Origin: Lutraria lutraria
Lineage: Eukaryota > Mollusca > Bivalvia > Venerida > Mactridae
DNA: 64,000 nt
Direction of reading: 5' to 3'
Assembly (NCBI GenBank): GCA_964023205.1
Contig: OZ026844.1
Location: forward strand, 30,365,326-30,429,325
Shown here: positions 1-10,600 of the stretch, piece by piece
Layout: every line of letters starts with the position of its first letter
Numbering within the stretch: the first letter of the stretch is position 1
Translations under genes and position numbers: made by a program
Notes under the pieces: model-generated
Told to the model about the DNA's origin: nothing
Database searches by the model: none
What the model saw: the letters and a program-made list of their open reading frames with translations, nothing else

Positions 1-3000
1 AATGTAATTGTATGAAGGGTTTCCGTGGAGAAAGATGTACAGAAGACATTGATGAGTGTGAAGCCTCTCCGTGCAAGAATTTTGGATCTTGCAAAAACTT
101 AAATGGTTCCTACAAATGTAGTTGTATCAGTGGATACTTTGGCAGGAATTGTGAACTTGATATCGATGAATGTAGAAAACAACCTTGTTTGAACAATGGT
201 ACGTGTAAAAATACACCCGGCTCGTTCGAATGTTTATGCCTAAATGGATTCACTGGAAGTGACTGTATTGAAGACATAAATGAATGCGACAATGCTGTTT
301 GTGAGAACAATGGTGTTTGTTTAAATACGTACGGATCTTATTTATGTGAATGCTCAGTTGCATACGCTGGACAAAATTGTGAAAATGATGTCGACGAATG
401 TTTGTCAATGCCGTGTCAGAATAATGCTACATGCAAAAACACTAATGGCTCTTTCGAATGTGTATGTCCTGAAGGCTTCTCTGGAGCATTATGTGATATG
501 GACGTGGATGAGTGCTTGAAGAAGGTTTGTGGAGATAACGGAATGTGTACAAACATGTTCGGAACGTATGCGTGTTGGTGTTCTGATGGCTATACGGGTA
601 AACAATGTGAGTCAGATATCAATGAATGTTTAGAAAGCCCTTGTTCTAATAATTCTACGTGTGATAATACAAATGGAGATTATTCGTGCAATTGTCTGCC
701 AGGATTCCAAGGAAAACATTGTGAGAAGGACATAAACGAGTGTGACAATACGGTATGTGGTAATGGTACGTGTGTGAATACTTTCGGTTCGTTCTCATGT
801 AATTGTACCCAAGGATTTGCCGGCAAAATGTGTGAGGAATTTATTGATCCTTGCTTAGAAAATCCATGCGTCAATAATGGAAAATGCGTTAATCAAAGAG
901 ATACCTTTATTTGTAAGTGTCCAACAGGAATTGCCGGAAAACATTGCGAATTTGACGTCGATGAGTGCAATTATAATCCTTGTAAGAATGGGAAGTGTAA
1001 CAATACATTAGGATCATTCAAATGCAATTGTTTTGGCGGCTACGAAGGCCAGTTCTGCGAGGAATATAATGACCCATGCACAAGTTCTCCGTGTTTGAAT
1101 GGAGGTCAGTGTACAAGCGTAAACGGTTTATTCACGTGCATCTGTGACGAGCGCTTCAAAGGTAAAACTTGTGGGGAATTGAATAATCCATGCCCTATTT
1201 ACCCGTGTCTGAATGGCGGGACTTGTATTAACGGTAATGGGTCTCTAGTGTGCAACTGCGTTCTCGGATTCCTCGGCAAACATTGTGAAGAGGTACCAAA
1301 CAACTGTTGGAATATTAGCTGCAAAAATGGCGGGAAATGTGTGGTAACTGATAACAAATTTCTATGTGACTGTCCTGTCAATACAACAGGTATGTTTTGT
1401 GAAGTTAGCGTTGACATAGATGGGGATGACAAGAAACGCACTAATGGTAAGTATTTGTATCAAAGTTTGATCTATTAATATAATTTCAGTACAATCGATA
1501 AAAGTATTCCCCGTCTATATGGGAAAATCAAAAAAATTAAATCACGTGTTTTAACAGCAACGTAGATTATTTCTTGTTCCGTAAAATTGGTTATCGATAC
1601 GCTGGCACTCCGTATTAAGATAAATCCCACAGATAGTATGTGTAATATTCATTCATTTATGTGCTTGTGAATGTATGACATACATATACATGCATGGTAC
1701 AGTGTCCCTTCAATTTTGTTTGTATACTAGACAGATATATGGTTAGAGCTACAAAGTTATTTATAAATGTATTTGCATGGTGTTCTAAGAATCTATTGGT
1801 TATGAAAAGTTTTATCACAATATTTACAATAAACATATTTGGTTGCATAGCGTTTAAGTCAACAGTGTGCAATTAAAAAGAATTTTTAATTATTATTTTC
1901 TCTTAAAATATTTTTTTTTCAAATCAGCACCAGTCCTGCTTTCTAGTCTGCAGTCATGCAAATGCATATTGTTGTAATATATTTTCATTTAAGTTCTTTT
2001 TTTAAATAAAAAATGATGATATAGAAAAAAGACTGTAGAGAAATTTTAGGGTAGGTTGCGCAACCAGAAACAAATAATATTTTTGTTTACGCAGAAGTAA
2101 TATAATTAAGTATTCACTGAGTCATTTATACAGTGTATTCACTGTTTTACGTTCAAGCTTGCCTCTTGTCACATGTTATATTTAAATTAAGATTTAAATT
2201 ATTGTTAAAAGGTCGTGATATGAAATTAATTCATCATGAATGAAAATAAATATCAAAATTGTGAAATTAACTCCTAATGTATGTTTAGGATGTTTACCTT
2301 TTGTTTAATGTTTACATAAAGGATTGATTGGTAATATAACATTGCTCAGTAGGATACAGAAGATCAAAATAAGTTACCCAATAAATCTTAAAAAAAACTA
2401 CATTTAAAACCTGTAAGCCACACTGTCATTACAATTATCATTGTTTCACACATAACCTCCCAGATACACATATTTATGTTATCCTCTCTTGTCTCAAGGA
2501 TTAGGTTCACATTTGTTAATATCTTGGAAACATCTGTCCAGGGTTGGCGGTTGAGAAACTCGATCGCCACAAGAATGAATATCAACCTTTCAAAAAAGAT
2601 TTGATTGAACATTATGTGAAGCACCCAACAGTTTATATAAAATTACACAATAGAGAGTAATGTATGGAATGTACAGAACAAACAAAGAACTAAAGCGTTA
2701 CAAAATTTGCAATATACAGTCAAACGTTAATTTTATTCCAATCACCTGTTCATAAAGTACATCATGTAAAATGTCACTCTTAAGCGCACCTTTGTTAAAG
2801 ACTATAATTTCTTTTCCTTACATGATCCTTGTACCCAGATTTAACTGTATTCAGAAATACATGTACGGTCAAACCCGTGAACGAAGGTCAGTGACACCTT
2901 TAAAAGACTATAATTATGTGGCCTTTAACGACAAGTTATGTATTTTGAGGTAATTTGTTCTAAATAATCGTTAATCGTTTTTAACAGAATGACCTTTATT

Positions 3001-5487
3001 CACATGATGGCCATTTTGGAAGTTTCACTTTAGTATAATATTAAAATGACAGATGTTTAACTGAATCTATAAGACATGAAGTAAAAATGTTTGATTTTAG
3101 ATCTTTGTTTGCCTCCTGAAAACAAAAGTCAGGTAAACATGACTGTGACTCAAAGGAGTGATTGGAACCATTGTGAAGCACATAGACTAAATACAAGTAC
3201 AATGGCAGAAATAATACTGTCAATTATAAATACATTATAGAAACTGCCAAAGACAAGGGTGAAGTAACAAAAGACGGGGAAGCAACAAAAGACGGCGGAG
3301 CAACAAAAGATGGAGAAGCAACAAAAGACGGTGGAGCAACAAAAGAAGGTGAAGCAACGAAAGACGGTGACACAACAAAAGACGGTGGTGTCTCTAAAGG
3401 TGATGTCACTAAAGACGGTCATGCTACAAACACTAATAAACATACAGATGGTATGAGCAAAGAATCCCTTGGCATCGAAGAGGTAGTAAATGAACTATTG
3501 TGTCTTTATCTTTACTGTATCATACATATTCAAATTAAACTATGGAATCCAGTTTGTGCCATTCTTGTTCCATAGCCACATTCAGTGAGACTTTCAAAGC
3601 AAACAGCTGCATCAAGATAATATAAAACCAGGGTTTTTCTTGAGTATTTTGGGAACATTAGTATGATTACTCACACCCTTGGGATTGTGAATTTCAGCGG
3701 TGTTTTGTTGAAAATTGGGAAAGTATGTGAGACTGCAATTTTACAATGTTTAGATGAACACAAACAATCAATGTCCACGATGGTAACATTACAAGTCTAT
3801 TACAGTGAAAGATATCTTGTTTTCAAAGATTTCAGTTTTTTCTAATTGTTTTTTTTTTCTTTGAAAGTTTCAACCTTTGGTCTAAAATTTAAAAGTAGGA
3901 ATTTCAATATTCTGAGTTTTACTCATGGTATCTGAATGAAAGAAATGAACAAAGGGCTACAAATAGAGGGAATAAATATGACCTTTACGCACAGTTGAAT
4001 TTTATACAGAAGTTAAATTTGGTCTTTTAATATGAATGTGCATGAACGTGATACTTTCCTGAAATCAGTCAGAAACTGCGACCCTTACAAGAAGAAATCT
4101 TAGAACACAAGAATACATTTTGTTAATTTTTAGGGGCTACAATTTGGCCCCATCTTATTTCAAATTGGAGTTTTTTCACTCAAAATGATGGGAATAGTCA
4201 CCCCTGTCCAACTAATAAAACAAATATGAATAAATAAAAAACATTCTTGCCATACCACGTATGGTCAAAGCTTCTTTGCATAATCTAGACTCCAATTAAT
4301 AAGGAAAATTCCCATTGTAAGGGCCCTGAGCCAATTCCACAAAATGAAACACAGGTACTGTATGCATCACATTCTTGATTGTAAAGTAAGAAAACTGGTG
4401 AAGATTGTGTGACACATAACAAGTACAGCATACAAGATCAGACAAATGATTACATTTGTTTTTTGATTTCAGAAAGCATGGGAGGAGAAATATTGGTATG
4501 CCATTCTTGTGGCTGCAGCATTTACTGGACTTCTGCTCTTCATTCCAGTTGCTATATGCATTAGAAAGTCAAGGTCAGTATTAACAGCTGATATTTTATA
4601 TACATTAGAAAGTCAAGGTCAGTATAAACAGCTGATATGCTATATATATACACTAGAAAGTCAAGGTCAGTATAAACAGCTGATATGCTATGTATATTAC
4701 AAAGTCAAGGTCAGTAAAAACACCTGATATTCTGAACGTACGACAAAAGTTCTCTTCAAAAAAAGCTTCCCAGTCAATTTTGGGGCGGACAAAAGCTGTT
4801 CCGTTGCTTTACTGCCCGGGACATTCACTCTCCCATCTTTTTTGTACTCCAGACAAAAATGGCCCGAGTCATTTCCAGCTTTAGTGATGGAGAAAGACCC
4901 CAGGTTTCAGGGTTCTCAATAAGTTTGTGGCCAACAGGCCCAAAAGCTAGACTAACATGCCTGCTGGGGGGTTCAGGCATTTTCTAGCAATATTTTATAA
5001 ACTTTTGAGATTCCTAACCGGCCCAAACACATTTCTAAGCGGCTAAATTGGCCTGCAGCCTTCTGTTATTGAGAACCCTGTAGGTTTACACTTGCGTCGA
5101 ACCATCGACCATTATGCAAGCTGGACAGCTTCCGTACATGTGAAATTTGGTCCCAGGTGTGATTCAAAACTCACTGCAGTACGCGTGCAACTATAACTAT
5201 TTCATAGCATTAAAACAAATACATGTTTTAAAGCACAGTGTGACCTAAGTTTGGTTTTACTGTTCTTTTAGTCCTGAGATCATGAAGACTTTATTTCCAT
5301 GTTTTTCAGAGAAAATAAAATACGTACAATAGACATGGTACAGTATTGGCCAACAGATCATGCGCTGTCTGTTCACGGATTTGACAATGTTGTGTATGGT
5401 ATAGAAGCACTGCCTTTATATGGACAAACAGCTGATTACCAACCACATCAACAATACTCACAGTCTGAACTAGACAGATCCAGATAA
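1..5487 (+). CDS. EGF-repeat single-pass membrane protein, 3' part (5' end off the window)
   Basis: Exons with consistent phase are 1-1446, 3241-3482, 4473-4573 and 5310-5487; 654 residues lie in the window. The first exon starts inside an EGF domain (Cys-Asn-Cys, then a Gly-rich turn) and holds 12 further complete EGF domains. Most begin with D-I/V-D/N-E-C, the calcium-binding EGF signature; the last few begin with variants such as DPC or NPC. Exon 2 encodes a Lys/Asp/Gly/Thr-rich spacer of hexapeptide repeats (TKDGEA/TKDGGA). Exon 3 encodes a hydrophobic membrane span (about YAILVAAAFTGLLLFIPVAI) followed by basic IRKSR, giving an outside-in type I topology. Exon 4 gives a 58-residue cytoplasmic tail rich in Tyr and Gln, ending in TAA at 5487. 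The layout resembles fibropellin, Notch-ligand or Crumbs-like proteins, but no DSL, LNR, ankyrin or laminin-G domain is in view, so I do not name an orthologue. It is probably an adhesion or signalling receptor. Confidence 0.5.
3259..3441 (+). repeat. 18-base coding minisatellite (TKDGxA stalk)
   Basis: Inside exon 2 of the EGF protein an 18-base unit (about gaagcaacaaaagacggt) is repeated in frame about eight to ten times, giving TKDGEA/TKDGGA hexapeptides that degrade toward the 3' end (SKGDVTKDGHA). Copies differ mostly at silent or Glu/Gly-changing sites. It lies between the EGF array and the membrane span, so it forms a hydrophilic juxtamembrane stalk. The opposite strand has long open frames here only because of the repeat. 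Confidence 0.5.
4560..4733 (+). repeat. Tandem repeat copying an exon end and splice donor (4 copies)
   Basis: A unit of about 45-50 bases starting with the last codons of exon 3 (attagaaagtcaag) and the donor gtcagta is repeated four times, the last copy partial. Each copy keeps the AAGTCAAG|GTCAGTA junction, so there are four potential 5' splice sites in a row. Use of the first gives the phase (AG, phase 2) needed by exon 4. Confidence 0.5.
4840..5190 (-). repeat. SINE-like fragment split by a MITE
   Basis: The flanks 4862-4907 and 5081-5190 resemble the copy at 37290-37450: the left flank shares a stretch like tttccagctttagtgatgg and the right flank shares a Cys/Ala-tRNA-free body ending near tttggtcccaggtgtgattc. 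The MITE at 4908-5080 interrupts it. No tRNA-like head is recognisable at the right end, so the call as a SINE rests on similarity to the other copy. Confidence 0.5.
4908..5080. mobile_element. MITE family A copy 1 (CAGGGTTCTCAATAAG ends)
   Basis: The element runs from CAGGGTTCTCAATAAG to its inverted form TTATTGAGAACCCTG and has a GGCC-rich core. The flanks read aggttt and (t)aggttt, consistent with a short target-site duplication with one extra or changed base. It lies in intron 3 of the EGF gene, inside an older SINE-like repeat. It has no coding capacity. Confidence 0.5.
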
Positions 5488-6532
5488 TAGCGTAATATTA
5501 ACACTTTGTGATGACTGCAAGACACAATAGTAAATCCCTCAACCGTTGAACGGGTTTGTGATACATGTAGTTTCAACACAAGATTGAACTTTGCTGCATT
5601 GCTAAAGTGGTACCCTTTGAATTACGGTTCCCATTTGTGGGTGTCATTGGGGTACCACTTCACAGTAACAATTCATAGGATGCACTTAGTGTGTTTGTAG
5701 AAATTGGTACCATTCTTTCAAGAACTCTTGTTAAACTTGAGTAATTGCAAAAATATAATGTACAAAGTTAGCCTGTGATGTTTCTGTGTACATTTCAACT
5801 TCTCTTATTTCTCAGACAACTGGGAAGTCTTTCACTAAGGTGTAAAAAATGTTTGTTTCTGGTTACAAGCTCACTTAAACTAGAAACGTTTGTGAAACAC
5901 AGATGCCCCCTCACGACCTTGATCTACTGACCTCAATATCAAAGAGGTCATCTACATCTTCGAAATGGGCATAAACAGGGTAGATAGGTTTGAGAAATAT
6001 TTTTTATTATTATTGTTCTCCAAGTGAGTGGAAATGATTTTAAATGATTTTAATAATAAGCAGAAAGATGTACGTACCATTCCTCCAACCTAAAAAAGTC
6101 TAGGGATTATGGGGACAAATTAGTACAGATCAGGTAACCAAAAACAAACAATTTTTATGCCTAAAATACTATGAGATTTTATTTTGATGTGTTTTATTAA
6201 GTATATATGTCTACAAATTACTATGTGACTGCATGGTCTAGCCTGGAGGAGAGGATTACCCTTAGTTATAGAGAGGAAGAGAGATGTGTTATGTATTTTC
6301 ATATTTTTCGGTGAGCAAGCCATTCACACTTACACATGTAACATCAAGTGAAAGTACAAATATGGCCAAAATAGGCATCAAAGTCAATAGTTAAAAGTGT
6401 GTGCCTAACATTAATTCAAAGAAGGCTACAACCCTGATCCTGGGTATTTCCAAGATAAAAGAATGTTAGGACTAAATAGCACTTATATGTAAGTGTATAC
6501 AGACATATTAATATTTCCATACAATTCTAAAA

Positions 6533-6717
6533 ACTGTGAAACAAACCTGTGAACAAAGCAATTGGAAGTCAAAATACCAGTATGGCCTTTCTTGACAGCT
6601 GACCCTAATCCTGAGGTCATTTTGTTCTAAATAATCATTGACCGGTTTTACAAAAAAAGCCATTTTTCACAAAATGGACTTTATTCAGATAGGCCACTAA
6701 CACATGTTTGGCTGTAT
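6533..6717 (+). mobile_element. MITE family B copy, degenerate
   Basis: Family B is a roughly 180-200 base element with ends like TACAGTCAAACCTGTG and CAGGTTTGACTGTA, flanked by TA, and an internal series of rggcctttattcac phrases. This copy has decayed ends (gtgaaacaaacctgtg; tttggctgta) but the internal phrase ttttgttctaaataatca is clear. Confidence 0.5.
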
Positions 6718-6751
6718 ATTGTACTTCAGATTATAATGTATCATCAAAGTG

Positions 6752-6857
6752 TACAGTAAAACCTCTGTAGAGCAACTCCATGTGGTTGTTGCAAATAGTG
6801 GTCGTTGTTTAGAGGTTGTTGCTCTACAGAGGTCCGTTCTGGAGAGGTTGTACTGTA
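6752..6857. mobile_element. MITE family D copy (ACCTCTNNAGAGCAAC ends)
   Basis: The short element runs from TACAGTAAAACCTCTGTAGA to GGAGAGGTTGTACTGTA. Its two halves are imperfect inverted copies (gttgttgcaaatagtgg and gaggttgttgctctacag), so it can fold back on itself. The TA at each end fits a Tc1/mariner-type target duplication. Confidence 0.5.
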
Positions 6858-7675
6858 TATATCTATATATACCATGTATGTGTACAAAATTAATAGTCAA
6901 TTATGTCTTTTTTTGTTGTTGTTTTTTTGCTTTTCTGAAATATATTTAGTAAATCCTTTCTTTTCTATTCTTTTTTAAACAATAAAATCACATTTCGAGT
7001 GTAAGCAGTCTTGTCATTGTACAATATTCACTTTTTTAGAATTGTGATAAAAAGGATGTGTAAATAATGTAACTAATACTTCCAGCAATAAATATTTTCA
7101 AATACAATACGTAATGTATGTACATGTAACAATTTTGATAACATGTGAATACAATATACAAACTGGTACTTGTAAATTAATGACATTTTTATTTAGAAAA
7201 TGAACAATTTTACAAACAGTTGTTCAAACAAAGAAATAGAACAAGAGATACAGTCAATTATACTATAATCAAGAACAAATGAAAATTGAACGCAGAAAAA
7301 ATTAAAGGTGGCAATATACCAGTACAAATTATACAAGCAATGCAAAGATTTGCGTAACAAAAAAATAATATAAGAATACAAATTCTTAACAAGCATGACT
7401 GCACATAATTTTTTTGTGTGTGTGTGTTTTTCCTTGAATTCACTTCCAGAATTAATTATATCTAAATAAATTGTATTATCAGTGCAACAATTACTGAACC
7501 CTTAAAATCATGACATTGCAGTTAAAAATGAAAATTATCATATTGTAGTCAAGGCAACACACAACCTGAAATTATTTACTGTAAAAAGCTAATCATGACC
7601 AAAAAATTGCAACCATGTGAATACAACAGTCACTGTCCTGAACGATTCTTGTTTTCCTTTTGTTTAATAATCCAA

Positions 7676-10600
7676 TTAAGTGAGTGCTGCATATTCTTTG
7701 GTGGCATATTGTTGATGACTGATCAACTCTTGAATGTAGCTGATTTCTGAAAATAATTTACAAGAAGTCAAAATACCACAGATAGAAATGGTAGTATTAA
7801 TTCAAGATATATAGCACAAAGGCATTACCATATCAAAATGTTTGATATAACTGTGACATGAAGCATCATCAGTATGCAAGGGGTGAGAGCTTTAAAATGA
7901 ACATTTAAGACTAACACATATAATGTAACAAAATTACAACCAAATGTGAAAGCAACAGCTATAGTAAGATAGAAATTGGCATTTTTCATTCTATCTGTGT
8001 GACATTAGACCTTTGTAATCCCAGGTATGTAGCTTCAAGTTGTGATAATGACAAATAATTCTTAAACAGAGAAGAATGCACCATGCACATACACACAACT
8101 CAATTGAGTTGAACTGGCCCTCACTTGAATGCTCTTTGTATTCATAATTAATTAATTTGCATGTCGAGTGAGCATGATGCAAAAAACAATTTGTAAGGCA
8201 GGGATTCCATTATAAATGCATACCATTATATTACTTGTTTCATGAAGACTTTAACACTGCATCTTCTTTTTAAAAATAGTTTGTTCATATATCCATGATA
8301 AGTTACTGTAAACCAGGAAATTATTTCGCGCAATTTAAATTAGCGAGTTTTGCGGTCGGGTCGTTCTCGGGAAAGAAAAACGGTTACCGGTTTATTGTTT
8401 TTGACACCGTTATTAGAGTAGATATTAGGTTAAATATACACAATAAGGCTATTGTTACAGTCACTAATTCTTGTGCAAACACGAATATGCCTAGGTAAAT
8501 GTCTCTATTTTTTACGAGGCAGTTTGACGTTTTACATGTTTAATTTTTATATGCACACAGTCAAGCCTGTGTTAGTGGCTATGTCCGAATAAAGGCAATC
8601 ACTCCTAACTGAAGTTATCATCTGGAAACCAAATTTCTATTTTTAATAACAGTGACCTAGATATTTGACATTTTGACTTCATATGCCATTCCACTTTTAG
8701 ATTGTCCCTATTGAGCTACCCATGTACCAACTTTCATTGAAATACATCACCCTTTACTGAAGTTATCATACAGAAACCAAATTTATATTTTGAGTAACAG
8801 TGATGTAGATGTTTGACCTCAAATGCAATCCCACTTCAGGTTATCCCCTAAGCTATCCATGTACCAACTATCATTGAAATCCATCACCTCTAACTGAAGT
8901 TATTATCCAGAAACCAAATTATTATTTTTAGTACTAGTGACCTAGATATTTGACCTATTGACCCCAAATGCAATCCAACTTTAGGTTATCCCCAAGCTAT
9001 CTGTGTACTAACTTTCATTGAAATCCATCACCTCTAACTGAATTTATCATTTGGAAACCACTTTGGACAGATAGATGGACAGACGGACATTGAAAACACT
9101 ATAGTCCCCTCCGATACGGCAGGGAACCAATAATGACCACCTGTCAATAAAGGCCATACTTTCTATTTCCCAACAATCATCTTTGTTCACAGGTTTTACA
9201 GTATATGAAGCTTTTGTAAGGTATATGTGTACATACTTTTCCTGAGTCTGTTAACAGATTTCCAACATCCAACCAATGCTCTCCTTTTGTCTATTGACAT
9301 GTCAGTTATACATTTACATATCCTCATGTATGCACTTGTCTCACTAGCAATGTCTAAAATGATATCTTATATTTTATAATAGTAAACTACACAATAAATA
9401 TAAGTAAAACATATTGCCAGATTCATTTGCTTTTTTAATCATATAATTCAATCACATTACCAGAGTAACAAAAGCTAGCCCTCCATGATTGGATTTTACC
9501 AATTTTACATCACTTAGCAATCAATCTCCAATTATTGATTAACCAAGGACTTGATCAATGACCATCTGCCCCCAAGATCAATAGGAGTCAATAGCCATCC
9601 ACATGTGATAATCAACCTCCTTACCAGGTCTGAGGGCCTGGGCTAAAAAGTTCTCTGATTATTGGTCCGACCAGATGCTTCCAGGGTTCTTAATAAGTGT
9701 GTGGCCAACGGGCCCAAAAGGTAACTAACAGGCCTGCTAGGAGGGGGTTCCAGGCATTTTTCCAGCAATTAATATTCTTTAAAACTTTGAGATTTCTAAC
9801 TGGCCCAAACTCGTTTCTAAGCGGCTAAATCAGACTGCGGCCTGTTGTTATTGAGAACCCTGTGCTTCTGGTTGATCACTAAGACCTTTGACCTAAAAAT
9901 CAACAGGGTTCATCTACATGTGATGATCAATGTACCATTATCAAGTCTGAGGGCTGCTACAGAGGCCAAACTGTTACTGGTTGGGCAAGGTTTTTGCATT
10001 GAAAGTCACTGAACTAGTCTCTCAACTAAATCTGAGGACTGTAGGCAAAATCATTCTCTTGTTAATTTGGTCGGACAAAGCTTGGTTACGGAAAGACAGT
10101 TATGACCAACATATATACAGATGGACATGTGCAAAGCAAGAATTATGATTTATACCCTTGCTCCTTTGATTTTGTTTGTTTGTTTTATATCCAGTTTTAC
10201 ACCCTTTTTCAACAGTCAAAGTCTTGTGAGGCGACAGTTCACCTAATCATGATTCCTGGAAAGAACCAGTACTACACTCCCATCTTCTGTAAGCAACTGC
10301 CTACTTTCTCACATAAAGAGACATGGTCGGTAGCGGAACTCAAGCCCATGACCCTCTATCAGTGAGAGGTTACAGTGATTTGAAGTCAGTGACCTTAACC
10401 ACTCGACCACGTAGACAGTTCTGCTTCTTTGGCATAAATATTCAAAAGTATGTATGGATTTAAAAGTCAAGCTATATGACAACATTTTTTTTAATAAAAG
10501 TGAATTAAAATAAAGTGTCATGTAATAAATCAGTTCTGGACTGATGCAATATGAATTAAGACCGATTAATGCATACAATCTTACAATAATATCAGGGTTT

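Larger units (their letters stand above)
5488..7675. other. Convergent intergenic region and 3' UTRs
   Basis: This lies between the stop of the EGF gene (plus) and the stop of the minus-strand gene ending at 7676, so it should hold both 3' UTRs. AATAAA hexamers on the plus strand at 6981 and 7087 are candidate poly(A) signals for the EGF gene; an AATAAA on the minus strand near 7190 could serve the other gene. It also contains a fragment of the fragmentary repeat family Q near 5884-5960 and two MITEs (6533-6717 and 6752-6857). No other gene is seen. Confidence 0.5.

Noticed and set aside
110..1441. Minus-strand ORFs opposite the EGF exon (110-310, 680-874, 1199-1441)
   Set aside because: Shadows of the Cys-rich EGF repeats; they have no start context, splice consistency or family match.
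3150..3443. Minus-strand ORFs of FVASPS/FCCSTV repeats
   Set aside because: They are the antisense reading of the TKDG coding minisatellite, open only because of its periodicity.
8595..9060. A CRISPR-like array (regular repeats)
   Set aside because: Units are about 125 bases with no conserved short direct repeats and unique spacers; it is a eukaryotic tandem repeat.
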